Positions 9,475 to 18,685 of a DNA stretch of 64,000 nt are shown here, piece by piece. Below the pieces are notes generated by a model. That model was not told where the DNA came from. It did not search any database and saw only the letters and a program-made list of their open reading frames with translations. The position numbers were made by a program, and so were the translations under genes. Each line of letters starts with the position of its first letter. The stretch's first letter is position 1. The DNA comes from Lutimonas halocynthiae (lineage in GTDB: Bacteria; Bacteroidota; Bacteroidia; Flavobacteriales; Flavobacteriaceae), in contig NZ_JAUFQO010000016.1 in assembly GCF_030409835.1 (NCBI RefSeq), forward strand, positions 718,263 through 782,262, read 5' to 3'.

Positions 9475-9627
9475 AAGTTAAATCTTTCGTACTTACGCCA
9501 CAATTTTCAAAATGATTGAGCTAATCTGCTTTGTCAGTTGTGTTTAGCAGTATCAACAATTTTACACTACAACAAATTGACTCCCTCTTCTGTACCCTAA
9601 GTTACTTAGACAAGTTCTACTCCGCTC

Positions 9628-9635
9628 TAGTTTTG
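9628..9635 (+). promoter_or_regulatory. -7 promoter element of the RND efflux operon
   Basis: TAGTTTTG matches TAnnTTTG and precedes the TolC-family ATG by 23 nt. The 184-nt gap after the TerC gene otherwise shows no stem-loop with a T-run and no obvious operator. Confidence 0.55.
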
Positions 9636-9658
9636 CAAGGAATTAATTGATATAATCC

Positions 9659-10990
9659 ATGCATTCATTAAGAAAAATCCAATCGATACTCAAAGAGAAT
9701 TTTGTACTTGTGCTATTTTTGGCAGCCTTACAAATTCAGGCTCAAACGAGTTCAGTAATTAGTCTTGACGAAGTTAAGTCTAAAGCAAAAGAAAAGAATA
9801 CCAGTCTTAAAATTTCAGAACAGGAATATGCCTTCGCGAAAGCCCAATACGAAAGCTCCAGTGCTGTCCTGTTGCCACAGATAAGTTTAAGCAACACGAG
9901 TACTTTTACCAACAATCCATTATATGCTTTCGGTTTTAAATTACTCCAAAGAGATGTAACAACCAGTGATTTTGACCCGGAATTACTGAATGATCCGGGG
10001 AATGTGGAAAATTTCAATACGAGAATAGAACTGATTCAACCATTGATCAATCTAGATGGCTGGAAAGAAAGAAAAATGGCCAACATCAATGCTGAAGCAT
10101 CAAACCTGCAAATGCAAAGGACTGAAGAGTACATTGAGCTGGAAGCTACAAAAACGTATATGCAACTACAATTAGCCTACAAGTCTTTATCTGTTATGGA
10201 GATGGCTAAAGAAACGGCTGTTCAAAACCAAATATGGGCAAAGAATAATTTTGACCAAGGCCTAATGCAAAGTGCTGCCTACCTTAATATGGAAGTCAGG
10301 GTAGCCGAAATCGAGCATAAATTAAATCTGGCCAAATCTAACCTTCAAAATGTATCGGATTATTTAAAATTCCTTATTGGTGAAGAATCACAATCCTTAC
10401 TTAGCCCGAATGATGAACTCATACTCGACCCGATTACCACTGAAAACAATTCGATACTATCAATGAATAGAAAAGACATTCTTGCGATGCAATATTCTGT
10501 AGATGCCCAAGAAAAAATGCTCGAATCGTCAAAAATGAATTTTGTTCCAAGAGCAAATGCTGTAGCGAACTATGAATGGAATGACGCTACCTTTGGGGGC
10601 TTCGGTGCTAACAACTACATGATTGGCTTACAGCTATCATGGGATATATTTAGTGGCTATAAAAATATTGGGAAGATTCACCAAGACAAAGCACTGCTTG
10701 AAAAAGCCAGTCTTACGCAACAAAAATACATCCAGGAAAGTGAATTAGAACTCAACAAAGCAAAGCGAAAATTTGCGGATTCAAAAAATCAAGTTGAGCT
10801 AACAAGTCTTGCCCTTGAACAATCAAAAGAAGCCTTTAGAATTACTTCAAACAGGTTTAAACAAGGATTGGAAAAATCAACAGACTTACTTTATTCTGAA
10901 ACCAAGTATCATGAGAAAGAGCTCGAGCACGCTAAAGCCATTTTCAATTATAACTTTTCAAAAGCCTATTTAAAATTTTTAACCATATAA
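9659..10990 (+). CDS. TolC family outer-membrane efflux channel
   Basis: A 443-residue outer-membrane factor of a tripartite efflux pump. A signal peptide (FVLVLFLAALQIQAQ) is followed by two OEP repeats rich in long amphipathic helices (ISLDEVKSKAKEKNTSLKIS, then a second set from about residue 260 to 435). The N-terminus has an unusually long basic lead (MHSLRKIQSILKEN), so a later start is possible, although the promoter spacing suits this ATG. The stop is 2 nt before the adaptor gene. Order here is outer-membrane factor, adaptor, permease. Confidence 0.88.
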   Translation: MHSLRKIQSILKENFVLVLFLAALQIQAQTSSVISLDEVKSKAKEKNTSLKISEQEYAFAKAQYESSSAVLLPQISLSNTSTFTNNPLYAFGFKLLQRDVTTSDFDPELLNDPGNVENFNTRIELIQPLINLDGWKERKMANINAEASNLQMQRTEEYIELEATKTYMQLQLAYKSLSVMEMAKETAVQNQIWAKNNFDQGLMQSAAYLNMEVRVAEIEHKLNLAKSNLQNVSDYLKFLIGEESQSLLSPNDELILDPITTENNSILSMNRKDILAMQYSVDAQEKMLESSKMNFVPRANAVANYEWNDATFGGFGANNYMIGLQLSWDIFSGYKNIGKIHQDKALLEKASLTQQKYIQESELELNKAKRKFADSKNQVELTSLALEQSKEAFRITSNRFKQGLEKSTDLLYSETKYHEKELEHAKAIFNYNFSKAYLKFLTI

Positions 10991-10992
10991 CT

Positions 10993-12090
10993 ATGAAAAC
11001 CATGAAGTCTAATATAAAAACTACAAACATTCTGGGGCTGTTTATTGTTGCAGCGATGTTACTTTCATCATGTTCTGATTCTAAACCTGAGAATAAGACA
11101 ACAGTAACCGCAGTAAACGTTACAGTCGAAAAAGCCTCACAACCAGAGGGGAAAGGTTTTTTCAGTGCCAGTGGCCAAATAGAGGCTGAAAATTTTGCCA
11201 ATATCAGTACACGAATGATGGGTTATGTATCAAAAGTATATGTAAAAGTTGGTGATAAGGTACGTAAAGGACAAGCTTTGATCGATATAAACAATTCAGA
11301 TATGGAAGCACGTCGCGCACAAACTCAGGCAGGGATCAATCAGGCTAAAGCGAGTTACATAACAGCTGAGAAAAACTATCAGAGATTTCAAGTCTTATTA
11401 GAGCAAAAGAGTGCATCCCAAAAGGAATATGATGACGTGAAAACCCAATATGATATTGCAAAGGCGCAAGTTGAATCAGCTGAACAAATGCAGAAGGAAG
11501 TAGACGCCATGCTTTCGTATACCAACATAAAGGCCCCATTTAACGGAGTTATTACTTCTACTTCAGTGAAAATTGGAGATATGGCTAAACCCGGACAGTA
11601 CCTGCTAAGTCTTGAAGCTCCTGGCGATTTTGTGGCTATGGCTATGATAAGTGAAAATGATATTCCCTTTATAAATAAAAATGACAGCGTCAAAGTATTT
11701 GTGAAATCCAACGGTATCAATATCACTGGTACTGTAAGTGAAATAAGTACCTCCTCTCAAAACACCGGCGGGCAGTATTTGGTGAAAATTCACTTAGCTA
11801 TTCCAGAAGGGACCAGACTGTATTCAGGTATGTTTATCTCCGCAGCCTTCCCATCGAACAATCAATTAAGTTCCCAGGTCTTGATTCCAAGAGATGTCAT
11901 CATAACAAAAGGCGACTTGCAAGGTATTTATACCGTAAGTGCCTCAAATACTGCAATTCTCAGATGGTTAAAGTTAGGGAAATCTCTTGGAGACAAAGTT
12001 GAAGTATTATCAGGCCTCTCCTCAGGAGAGACATACATTCTAAGCGCTGAAAGTAAATTATATAACGGAGCCAAACTCAACATAAAATAA
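10993..12090 (+). CDS. RND efflux periplasmic adaptor (HlyD/MFP family), lipoprotein
   Basis: A 365-residue membrane fusion protein with a lipobox (AAMLLSSCSDS), so anchored to a membrane by lipid. Next come a lipoyl-like half (VSKVYVKVGDKVRKGQALID), a coiled-coil hairpin of about 70 residues rich in Ala/Gln/Lys, the second lipoyl half (YTNIKAPFNGVITSTSVKIG), a beta-barrel domain and a membrane-proximal domain. It bridges the inner-membrane permease encoded 6 nt downstream and the TolC channel encoded 2 nt upstream. Confidence 0.92.
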   Translation: MKTMKSNIKTTNILGLFIVAAMLLSSCSDSKPENKTTVTAVNVTVEKASQPEGKGFFSASGQIEAENFANISTRMMGYVSKVYVKVGDKVRKGQALIDINNSDMEARRAQTQAGINQAKASYITAEKNYQRFQVLLEQKSASQKEYDDVKTQYDIAKAQVESAEQMQKEVDAMLSYTNIKAPFNGVITSTSVKIGDMAKPGQYLLSLEAPGDFVAMAMISENDIPFINKNDSVKVFVKSNGINITGTVSEISTSSQNTGGQYLVKIHLAIPEGTRLYSGMFISAAFPSNNQLSSQVLIPRDVIITKGDLQGIYTVSASNTAILRWLKLGKSLGDKVEVLSGLSSGETYILSAESKLYNGAKLNIK

Positions 12091-12096
12091 ATAGAC

Positions 12097-15000
12097 ATGG
12101 ATAAAGGATTCGCAGGAAAAATAGCATCGGTCTTCTTACAATCGAAGCTGACCATTCTACTCATGATCATATTTTTGATCATTGGGGTATATAGCTCTTT
12201 TCTAATTCCAAGAGAAGAAGAACCTCAAATCGAAGTTCCAATTGCCGATATTTTTGTTGGATATCCCGGAGCAACCCCAGCAGAAATTGAATCTAAAGTG
12301 GCAAAGCCATTAGAAAAGATTGTCAGCAATTTACCTGGTGTTGAATATGTATACTCTACATCAATGCAAGGAAAAGCAATGCTTATCGTGCAGTTTTTTG
12401 TAGGTGAAGATTTAGAAAGGTCCTTCGTACAGCTTTATAATGAAATCATCAAGCATTTAGACGAAATACCTCAAGGTGTTACCATGCCACTGGTGAAAAC
12501 AAGAGCCATTGATGATGTACCGGTTTTGGGATTGACATTTTGGAGTGAGAATTATGATGACTTTCAACTGAAACAAATAGTTGAAGAAGTAAATTCAGAA
12601 ATTCAAAAAGTGAATGGTGTAGCCATAAGTAATATTATAGGTGGCAGAAGTCAGGAAGTGAGTGTTGTCTTAGATAAAGACAAACTTGCCGAAAACAAAC
12701 TCGATATACTTACTGTGGCCCAATTGATTCAGGCTAGTAACATACAATCTAATTCTGGAGTTATTACCAATAATGATTCAGAAATAAGTATTCATACAGG
12801 TGATTTCCTGAAATCAGCAGAGGATATTGAAAACCTTATTGTCGGCGTAAATGAAAACAGACCTATTTATCTTAATCAAGTTGCCCAGGTTACCTATGGC
12901 GCTGAAACAGCTAAAAATTATGTAAATTTTGGTTATGGTAGCGCCTCAAATGAAATTTCGGCACATCCTGAGTTATACAATGCAGTAACACTTTCAATTG
13001 GAAAACAAAAGGGTGGTGATGCTATGAAAGTCTCCGAAGTAATTCTTGATCGTATTGAAGCCTTGAAGAAGGATTTAATTCCAGATGACGTCCATGTAAC
13101 CGTTTCACGAAATTACGGCGCAACTGCTTCTCATAAAGTATCTGAATTGTTAAGCCATTTGTTTATCGCTATTCTTTCAGTTTCATTAGTGGTAATGCTT
13201 GCAATGGGTTGGCGGGGAGGTCTGGTAGTATTCTTATCAGTACCAGTAACATTTGCCTTGACTTTGTTCAGTTATTATTTTATGGATTATACCTTGAATC
13301 GTATCACACTTTTCGCCTTGGTATTTGTTACAGGAATTGTAGTTGATGATTCCATTATTATCGCCGAAAATATGCACAGGCACTTCAAAATGAAGCGATT
13401 ACCATTTAAGCAAGCTGCCATATACGCTATTAATGAGGTTGGGAATCCGACGATTCTCGCTACATTCACCGTTATCGCCGCAGTATTACCAATGGCATTT
13501 GTTTCTGGTTTAATGGGGCCATATATGAGCCCTATGCCGATTGGAGCTTCTATTGCCATGCTGATATCCCTATTTGTAGCATTGACGATTACACCTTATT
13601 TAGGCTATATTTTCCTTCGTGAAAAAGAAGACAAGAAGAAAGGCAATAGCAAACCTGCAAAAACTTTAGAAGAATCAAGTATTTTTAAATTCTACAAAAA
13701 AACAATTGACCCGCTACTAGATAAAAAATCGTATCGCTATGCATTTTTCGGAATCAACATCTTCTTATTAATAGGAACATCTGCCATGTTTTTAACCAAA
13801 CATGTGGCTGTTAAAATGCTTCCTTTTGATAATAAAAATGAGTTTCAAATCATTGTTGACATGCCTGAAGGCAGCACCCTTGAACGCACGGATATGGTGA
13901 TCAAGGAGATTGCCCAATATGTGAAGGAAAGTGAATACGTTCAGAATTTTCAAACTTATACCGGAACAGCCTCCCCTATCACATTTAACGGTCTTGTAAG
14001 ACATTATGACCTTAGGAGTGGTTCTAATATTGCTGATATTCAAGTAAATCTGACTGATAAAGGAGATAGAGAAGAACAAAGTCATTATATCTCAACAGTT
14101 TTCAGACCTGAAGTTCAAAAAATTGGTCAAAAGTTTGGTGCCAATATTAAGGTAGTTGAGGTACCACCGGGCCCACCAGTACTTTCTACTCTGGTTGCTG
14201 AAGTTTATGGCCCGGATCATGAAGAACAGATTAAAATTGCTGAGCAACTAAAAGGAAAGTTTACAGAAGTTGATGATGTAGTTGATGTAGACTGGATGGT
14301 TGAAAGCGATCAAACAGAATATAATTTTATTGTAGACAAGGAAAAAGCCATGTTAAATGGTGTTACGCCAATGCAGATTGTCAAAACAATGGAAATGTCA
14401 TTATCTGATAAACCTATAGGGAAAATGTACAGGGATGAGGCAAACAATGATATTGGTATTGTACTAAAATTTGAAGACAAAGAAAAAGTCTCTGCTACTG
14501 ACCTTATGCAGTTTAAAGTATTATCTAACAATGGAATAGCTATCCCAATAGGAGATTTAATTCAATTGAAAAAAGACACGATTCAAAAAAGTATCATGAG
14601 GAAGAATCAAAGAAGGGTGGTCTATGTAACTGCTGATATGGCTGGAGAACTGGAAAGCCCTGTTTATGCCTTGCTTTCTTTGTCGGATCTTCTGGATGAC
14701 ATCAACATGCCTGCGGGTTATACTTTGCAGGAAGAATGGAATCAACAGCCTCAGAACACAAATGAATACACTGTTAAATGGGACGGAGAATGGCAAATCA
14801 CCTTTGAAGTATTTAGAGATTTAGGTGCTGCCTTTGCAGTAGTTGTCATCATTATTTATGTTTTACTGGTAGGGTGGTTCCAAAGTTTTAGATCTCCGGT
14901 TGTTATGCTCATTGCTATTCCGCTATCACTTGTAGGAATCATACTTGGGCACTGGATATTTGATGCCTATTTTACAGCAACTTCTATGATAGGTCTTATT

Positions 15001-15297
15001 GCCCTCGCAGGAATAATGGTAAGAAATTCTGTGCTTCTTGTTGATTTTATCAACCTTAGAATACAGGAAGGTGTTGACCTAAGACAAGCTGTAATTGAAG
15101 CTGGAGCTGTTCGTACCACGCCTATTCTATTAACTGCAGGAACGGTTGTCATAGGAGCTGTGGTCATGCTCTTTGATCCTATCTTTCAAGGATTGGCTAT
15201 TTCTCTCTTGGGAGGAACTATATTTTCCACATTTTTAACACTACTTGCTGTTCCGCTGATTTACTATTATCTGGAAAAAAGCAAGCTAAAAAAATAA
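12097..15297 (+). CDS. RND efflux permease (AcrB/HAE-like)
   Basis: A 1066-residue proton-driven inner-membrane pump with the RND layout: TM1 at residues about 14-34, a large periplasmic loop, TM2-6 (about 345-510), TM7, a second large loop, and TM8-12. The TM4 proton-relay motif is GIVVDDSIIIAENMHRH with D417-D418, the double-Asp pattern of drug-type rather than classical metal-type (CzcA) pumps. Conserved FVGYPGATPAEIESKVAKPL is present near the start. Substrate unknown. The same transcript appears to carry two small genes at 15303 and 15628. Confidence 0.94.
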   Translation: MDKGFAGKIASVFLQSKLTILLMIIFLIIGVYSSFLIPREEEPQIEVPIADIFVGYPGATPAEIESKVAKPLEKIVSNLPGVEYVYSTSMQGKAMLIVQFFVGEDLERSFVQLYNEIIKHLDEIPQGVTMPLVKTRAIDDVPVLGLTFWSENYDDFQLKQIVEEVNSEIQKVNGVAISNIIGGRSQEVSVVLDKDKLAENKLDILTVAQLIQASNIQSNSGVITNNDSEISIHTGDFLKSAEDIENLIVGVNENRPIYLNQVAQVTYGAETAKNYVNFGYGSASNEISAHPELYNAVTLSIGKQKGGDAMKVSEVILDRIEALKKDLIPDDVHVTVSRNYGATASHKVSELLSHLFIAILSVSLVVMLAMGWRGGLVVFLSVPVTFALTLFSYYFMDYTLNRITLFALVFVTGIVVDDSIIIAENMHRHFKMKRLPFKQAAIYAINEVGNPTILATFTVIAAVLPMAFVSGLMGPYMSPMPIGASIAMLISLFVALTITPYLGYIFLREKEDKKKGNSKPAKTLEESSIFKFYKKTIDPLLDKKSYRYAFFGINIFLLIGTSAMFLTKHVAVKMLPFDNKNEFQIIVDMPEGSTLERTDMVIKEIAQYVKESEYVQNFQTYTGTASPITFNGLVRHYDLRSGSNIADIQVNLTDKGDREEQSHYISTVFRPEVQKIGQKFGANIKVVEVPPGPPVLSTLVAEVYGPDHEEQIKIAEQLKGKFTEVDDVVDVDWMVESDQTEYNFIVDKEKAMLNGVTPMQIVKTMEMSLSDKPIGKMYRDEANNDIGIVLKFEDKEKVSATDLMQFKVLSNNGIAIPIGDLIQLKKDTIQKSIMRKNQRRVVYVTADMAGELESPVYALLSLSDLLDDINMPAGYTLQEEWNQQPQNTNEYTVKWDGEWQITFEVFRDLGAAFAVVVIIIYVLLVGWFQSFRSPVVMLIAIPLSLVGIILGHWIFDAYFTATSMIGLIALAGIMVRNSVLLVDFINLRIQEGVDLRQAVIEAGAVRTTPILLTAGTVVIGAVVMLFDPIFQGLAISLLGGTIFSTFLTLLAVPLIYYYLEKSKLKK

Positions 15298-15302
15298 GCA
15301 AT

Positions 15303-15608
15303 ATGAAACTTTTAATACTTACTGCCGTAAAGTCTTACGAAAAACAAGCCGTACAATTGTTCAGAAAAGCAGAAATAATGGCTTTCAGTAATGCTGATAT
15401 CAATGGATTTAAAACCTTAGATAATGAAAACCTGATTGATAATTGGTTTTCAAACTCATCTGAAAATGTAAGGTCTATTTTATTCTTTAGCTTTTCTGAA
15501 GAAAGAAAAATTGATAAACTTCTGGAAGAACTGGCAGTATTAAATACTGAAATTAAAAGCGATAATCCCTTAAGGGCCATTGTACTTAATATAGAAAAAC
15601 ACCAATAA
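15303..15608 (+). CDS. Small P-II-like hypothetical protein attached to RND operon
   Basis: A 101-residue soluble protein starting 5 nt after the permease stop. The predicted order is beta-alpha-beta beta-alpha-beta (MKLLILTAVKSYEKQAVQLF, SILFFSFSEERKIDKLLEEL, LRAIVLNIEKH), a ferredoxin-like pattern reminiscent of P-II/CutA-type regulators and of DUF3240 proteins found beside metal-efflux RND pumps in other phyla. The fold assignment is my inference from the pattern, not from a signature motif. Tight coupling suggests a role tied to the pump. Confidence 0.6.
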   Translation: MKLLILTAVKSYEKQAVQLFRKAEIMAFSNADINGFKTLDNENLIDNWFSNSSENVRSILFFSFSEERKIDKLLEELAVLNTEIKSDNPLRAIVLNIEKHQ

Positions 15609-15627
15609 ATAAATAAATTATATAATT

Positions 15628-15810
15628 ATGATAAACAGATATATCAATGTCATTGCCGGCAGCTTTATTCTAATCAGTTTAGCACTTGCCCATTTCGTTA
15701 ACCCTAATTGGATCTGGTTTACAGCTTTCGTTGGCGCTAACTTATTACAATCAGGGTTTACCAACTGGTGCCTGATGTCAGTTATTTTGAAAAAATTGGG
15801 AGTGAAATAA
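15628..15810 (+). CDS. DUF2892 / YgaP-like two-helix membrane protein
   Basis: A 60-residue protein with two hydrophobic helices (VIAGSFILISLALAHFV and WFTAFVGANLLQSGFTNW) and the terminal NWCLMSVILKKLGVK. This matches the DUF2892 pattern seen in the membrane part of YgaP. In many bacteria DUF2892 genes sit near rhodanese, thioredoxin or RND efflux genes. It follows the P-II-like gene by 19 nt and probably belongs to the same transcript. Exact role unknown. Confidence 0.75.
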   Translation: MINRYINVIAGSFILISLALAHFVNPNWIWFTAFVGANLLQSGFTNWCLMSVILKKLGVK

Positions 15811-15892
15811 AAAAATTTAAATTTATTCTTCAATTTTTCTAGTATAGAATATCCTTTTACTAAAGTATCTTTATTCGTATCTTCGCAGCCGA

Positions 15893-16222
15893 ATGAAGGT
15901 TTTGAATAAAAAAGTAGCCATCTCACTGTTTTTAATACTGGCACTCATACTTCCTATGAGTATCAGTGTTGTGCATGCATTTCATCAACATGACAGTAAT
16001 ATATGTCTTGCGATAGATGAGAGTCATTTCCATGCTGAAAAGACAGATTGTGAACAACTTCATTATTTCAGTCAAACACTAAATGACGGCGGAATAGTTA
16101 TATTTGATATAGCTACTTCCAGACTATTTGTTCAGAATGAATATTACACGAATTTCACCTTAATTCAATCCTTTTCTAAAGCGGATCCTGATCGAGGGCC
16201 CCCTGCTATCAATGTATCTTAG
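15893..16222 (+). CDS. Small exported His/Cys-containing protein upstream of TonB receptor
   Basis: A 109-residue protein with a signal peptide or membrane anchor (VAISLFLILALILPMSISVVHA), then a short histidine/cysteine-bearing stretch: AFHQHDSNIC, ESHFHAEKTDCEQLHYF. Such spaced His and Cys residues could bind a transition metal. It precedes the TonB-dependent receptor by 40 nt on the same strand; small proteins of this type are often placed ahead of metal-related receptors in flavobacteria (recalled, not checked). A near-consensus TATCTTCG (one mismatch to TAnnTTTG) lies at 15879-15886. Family name not known to me. Confidence 0.6.
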   Translation: MKVLNKKVAISLFLILALILPMSISVVHAFHQHDSNICLAIDESHFHAEKTDCEQLHYFSQTLNDGGIVIFDIATSRLFVQNEYYTNFTLIQSFSKADPDRGPPAINVS

Positions 16223-16262
16223 GCTATAACAACTTATTATTTACATTGATAACACTATTTAA

Positions 16263-18575
16263 ATGAAAAGATATACTTTCTATTTATTATTGATCATGAC
16301 ACTTCTATTATCTAAAGAAGCATGGTCACAAAACAGCATTAAAGGAACTATTTTAGACGATATTGAAGCCCCTGTATTGGGTGCTGACATCTATATCGAA
16401 CAATTACATATAGGAACCACTTCTGACGAAAATGGCATGTTTCAACTGCAAAACATTCCCCAGGGATCACATAAATTAAGCATTAGTTTTATTGGGTTTA
16501 ATACAGAGAATGTTGAGGTTAATTTAGTTTCATCTGACATTGAACTTAATATTTCGTTAATTCCATCAGTATTTCACATGGATGAAGTTATTGTATCAGC
16601 TCCTTTCAACAAGTTACAAAGCGAAAATGTGATGAAAATCGAGTCGAAAAGTATAGAATCACTTCGAAAAACTGGTGCACCCACTTTAATGCAAAGCATC
16701 AGCAGTATTGCCGGGGTATCAGAAATCACAACAGGTACAGGTATAGGAAAACCAGTAATCAGGGGTTTAAGTGGAAACAGGGTTCTGGTCTATACCCAAG
16801 GAGTTCGGCTTGAAAATCAACAATTTGGAAATGAGCACGGTCTTGGCATGAATGATTCAGGCATTGAAAGTGTAGAAGTCATAAAAGGGCCAGCCTCACT
16901 ACTTTATGGTTCGGATGCCTTAGGAGGCGTACTGTATTTGAATCCAGAGAAGTTTGCTTATCAGAATGAAACGAAAATTGAAGTAAATCAAAACTTTTAT
17001 TCAAATACCTTAGGGAGCAACACGTCTGTTGGCTTAAAAACTTCAAAAGATAGGCTAAAACTGATTTTTCGTGGTGGTTATAACAGTCATGCTGATTATG
17101 AGGTGCCGGATGGAAATCGTGTAACAAATTCGCGCTTTAATGAAAAGGATTTTAAAGCAGGTATCGGACTGAATTTGGATCAATTTGTAACTGAATTCAG
17201 GTATAATTACAATCAATCTGAAATAGGAATTCCTGAAGAAATTGGAGAACAAACAGAATCCAGATCAGTAGAATTGCCTTATCAGGATCTGGAAACCCAT
17301 ATCCTCAGTTTACATAATCACTTCTATTTAAAAAATTCCAAAATAGATTTCAACCTGGGTTATATCGTCAATAATCGTAAGGAATTTGAAGATGAACACG
17401 GGCATAATGATGATGAGCATGAAGATGAAGATGAACATGAAGTAGAAAATCACGAGGGAGCAGCACTCGACATGAACCTTAAAACACTCTCCTATGATCT
17501 TAAGTACAACTTTGCAAAGAAGGGCAAATTTGAAACGATTGCCGGAGTACAAGGTATGTTTCAAAATAATAAAAATTTTGGTGAAGAAATTCTAATTCCT
17601 GATGCTCGCATCAATGATATAGGATTCTTGGCAACCAGCACTTTTGAGATCAACGAGAAAAATTCATTACAAGGAGGTATTCGTTTCGACTATAGATATC
17701 TTCAGTCGGACTCTTATGAAATTGAAGAAGATCACGATGAAATTGAAGAGGATCATGATGAAGAAATTACCATCGTTGAAGGTATTGAAAAAGACTATAA
17801 TAATTTTACTTTTTCTTTGGGATATAAATCATTACTATTTAATTCAATAACGACAAGAATCAATCTAGCCAGTGGATTTAGAGCTCCAAATCTTGCTGAA
17901 TTAACCTCATATGGGGTACATCACGGTACCAATAGATTTGAAATTGGAAACGCAGATTTAGAAAGTGAACAAAATTTTCAAACTGATATCTCATTAGAAT
18001 ATGGGAATCAACATTTTGAAATTTATGCCAATGGCTTCTATAATAAATTGAACAATTACATATTTGCCCAGCCAACCGGTGAAACTATTGATGAGCATGA
18101 CGTTTATGAGTATGTCCAAAACGATGCTAAATTATATGGTGGCGAATTTGGATTTCATTTACACCCCCACCCTTTTGACTGGCTGCATCTTGAAAGTAGC
18201 TTTGAAACTGTTATTGGAGAACAAGACAACGGTGATTACCTCCCATTGATTCCGGCCAACAAATGGGCAAATACCATAAGAACTGAAATCAAAGGCTTAA
18301 AAAAGTTTAATGAAATTTACACTGCTATAATTTTAGATTCTTACTTTGAACAAGATAAGGTCAGCGAATTTGAAACAACTACGCCATCTTATAATTTACT
18401 CCACTTAAGAATGGGAGGTAATTTAAGTTTTAACAAAATGGATCTGGGAATTAATCTAAGTTTTAACAATCTACTCGATGAAACTTACACCTCTCATTTA
18501 TCCATACTGAAGGCTGATATGATACCTAATCCAGGGCGCAATATTGTGTTGGGGCTTAACTTTAAATTTCTTTAG
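16263..18575 (+). CDS. TonB-dependent receptor with His/acid-rich loops (putative metal receptor, ZnuD-like)
   Basis: A 770-residue outer-membrane receptor. After a signal peptide come a carboxypeptidase-regulatory-like domain (about 25-100), a plug (VIRGLSGNRVLVYTQGVRLE, VIKGPASLLYGSDALGG) and a beta-barrel ending in phenylalanine-leucine. Two predicted extracellular stretches are rich in His, Asp and Glu: residues 374-398 and 486-501, the latter a near-exact 7-residue duplication EIEEDHD. His/acidic loops of this sort are known in the neisserial zinc receptor ZnuD, so zinc or another divalent metal is a reasonable guess. The upstream small His/Cys protein supports this. Substrate is inference. 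Confidence 0.87.
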   Translation: MKRYTFYLLLIMTLLLSKEAWSQNSIKGTILDDIEAPVLGADIYIEQLHIGTTSDENGMFQLQNIPQGSHKLSISFIGFNTENVEVNLVSSDIELNISLIPSVFHMDEVIVSAPFNKLQSENVMKIESKSIESLRKTGAPTLMQSISSIAGVSEITTGTGIGKPVIRGLSGNRVLVYTQGVRLENQQFGNEHGLGMNDSGIESVEVIKGPASLLYGSDALGGVLYLNPEKFAYQNETKIEVNQNFYSNTLGSNTSVGLKTSKDRLKLIFRGGYNSHADYEVPDGNRVTNSRFNEKDFKAGIGLNLDQFVTEFRYNYNQSEIGIPEEIGEQTESRSVELPYQDLETHILSLHNHFYLKNSKIDFNLGYIVNNRKEFEDEHGHNDDEHEDEDEHEVENHEGAALDMNLKTLSYDLKYNFAKKGKFETIAGVQGMFQNNKNFGEEILIPDARINDIGFLATSTFEINEKNSLQGGIRFDYRYLQSDSYEIEEDHDEIEEDHDEEITIVEGIEKDYNNFTFSLGYKSLLFNSITTRINLASGFRAPNLAELTSYGVHHGTNRFEIGNADLESEQNFQTDISLEYGNQHFEIYANGFYNKLNNYIFAQPTGETIDEHDVYEYVQNDAKLYGGEFGFHLHPHPFDWLHLESSFETVIGEQDNGDYLPLIPANKWANTIRTEIKGLKKFNEIYTAIILDSYFEQDKVSEFETTTPSYNLLHLRMGGNLSFNKMDLGINLSFNNLLDETYTSHLSILKADMIPNPGRNIVLGLNFKFL

Positions 18576-18658
18576 CACTTTAAAACAAGTATTGCTTAGA
18601 CTCGAAATGGTTGAAAACTTTTAATCCTAAAAAAAACAGCTATTCCTATTGCAATTCC

Positions 18659-18666
18659 TAAATTTG
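18659..18666 (+). promoter_or_regulatory. ftcD -7 promoter element
   Basis: TAAATTTG matches TAnnTTTG and lies 20 nt ahead of the ftcD ATG at 18686. No TTG at the right distance upstream. Confidence 0.55.
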
Positions 18667-18685
18667 GCGAATCAAACTCAATACC

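Noticed and set aside
13287-13559. Open frames antisense to the RND permease (also 13792-14085, 14310-14531, 14967-15167)
   Set aside because: They lie wholly inside a clear conserved coding gene on the other strand and show no recognisable domain.
9659-15810. Calling the RND operon a heavy-metal (Czc/Cus) pump
   Set aside because: The TM4 motif has the double Asp of drug-type pumps and no metal-binding signature was seen, so the substrate is left open.
17395-17456. Short repeated GAT/GAA/CAT triplets in the TonB receptor as a possible repeat array
   Set aside because: The repeats are in frame and encode the His/acid-rich loop; there are no spacers, so not CRISPR or a microsatellite outside coding sequence.
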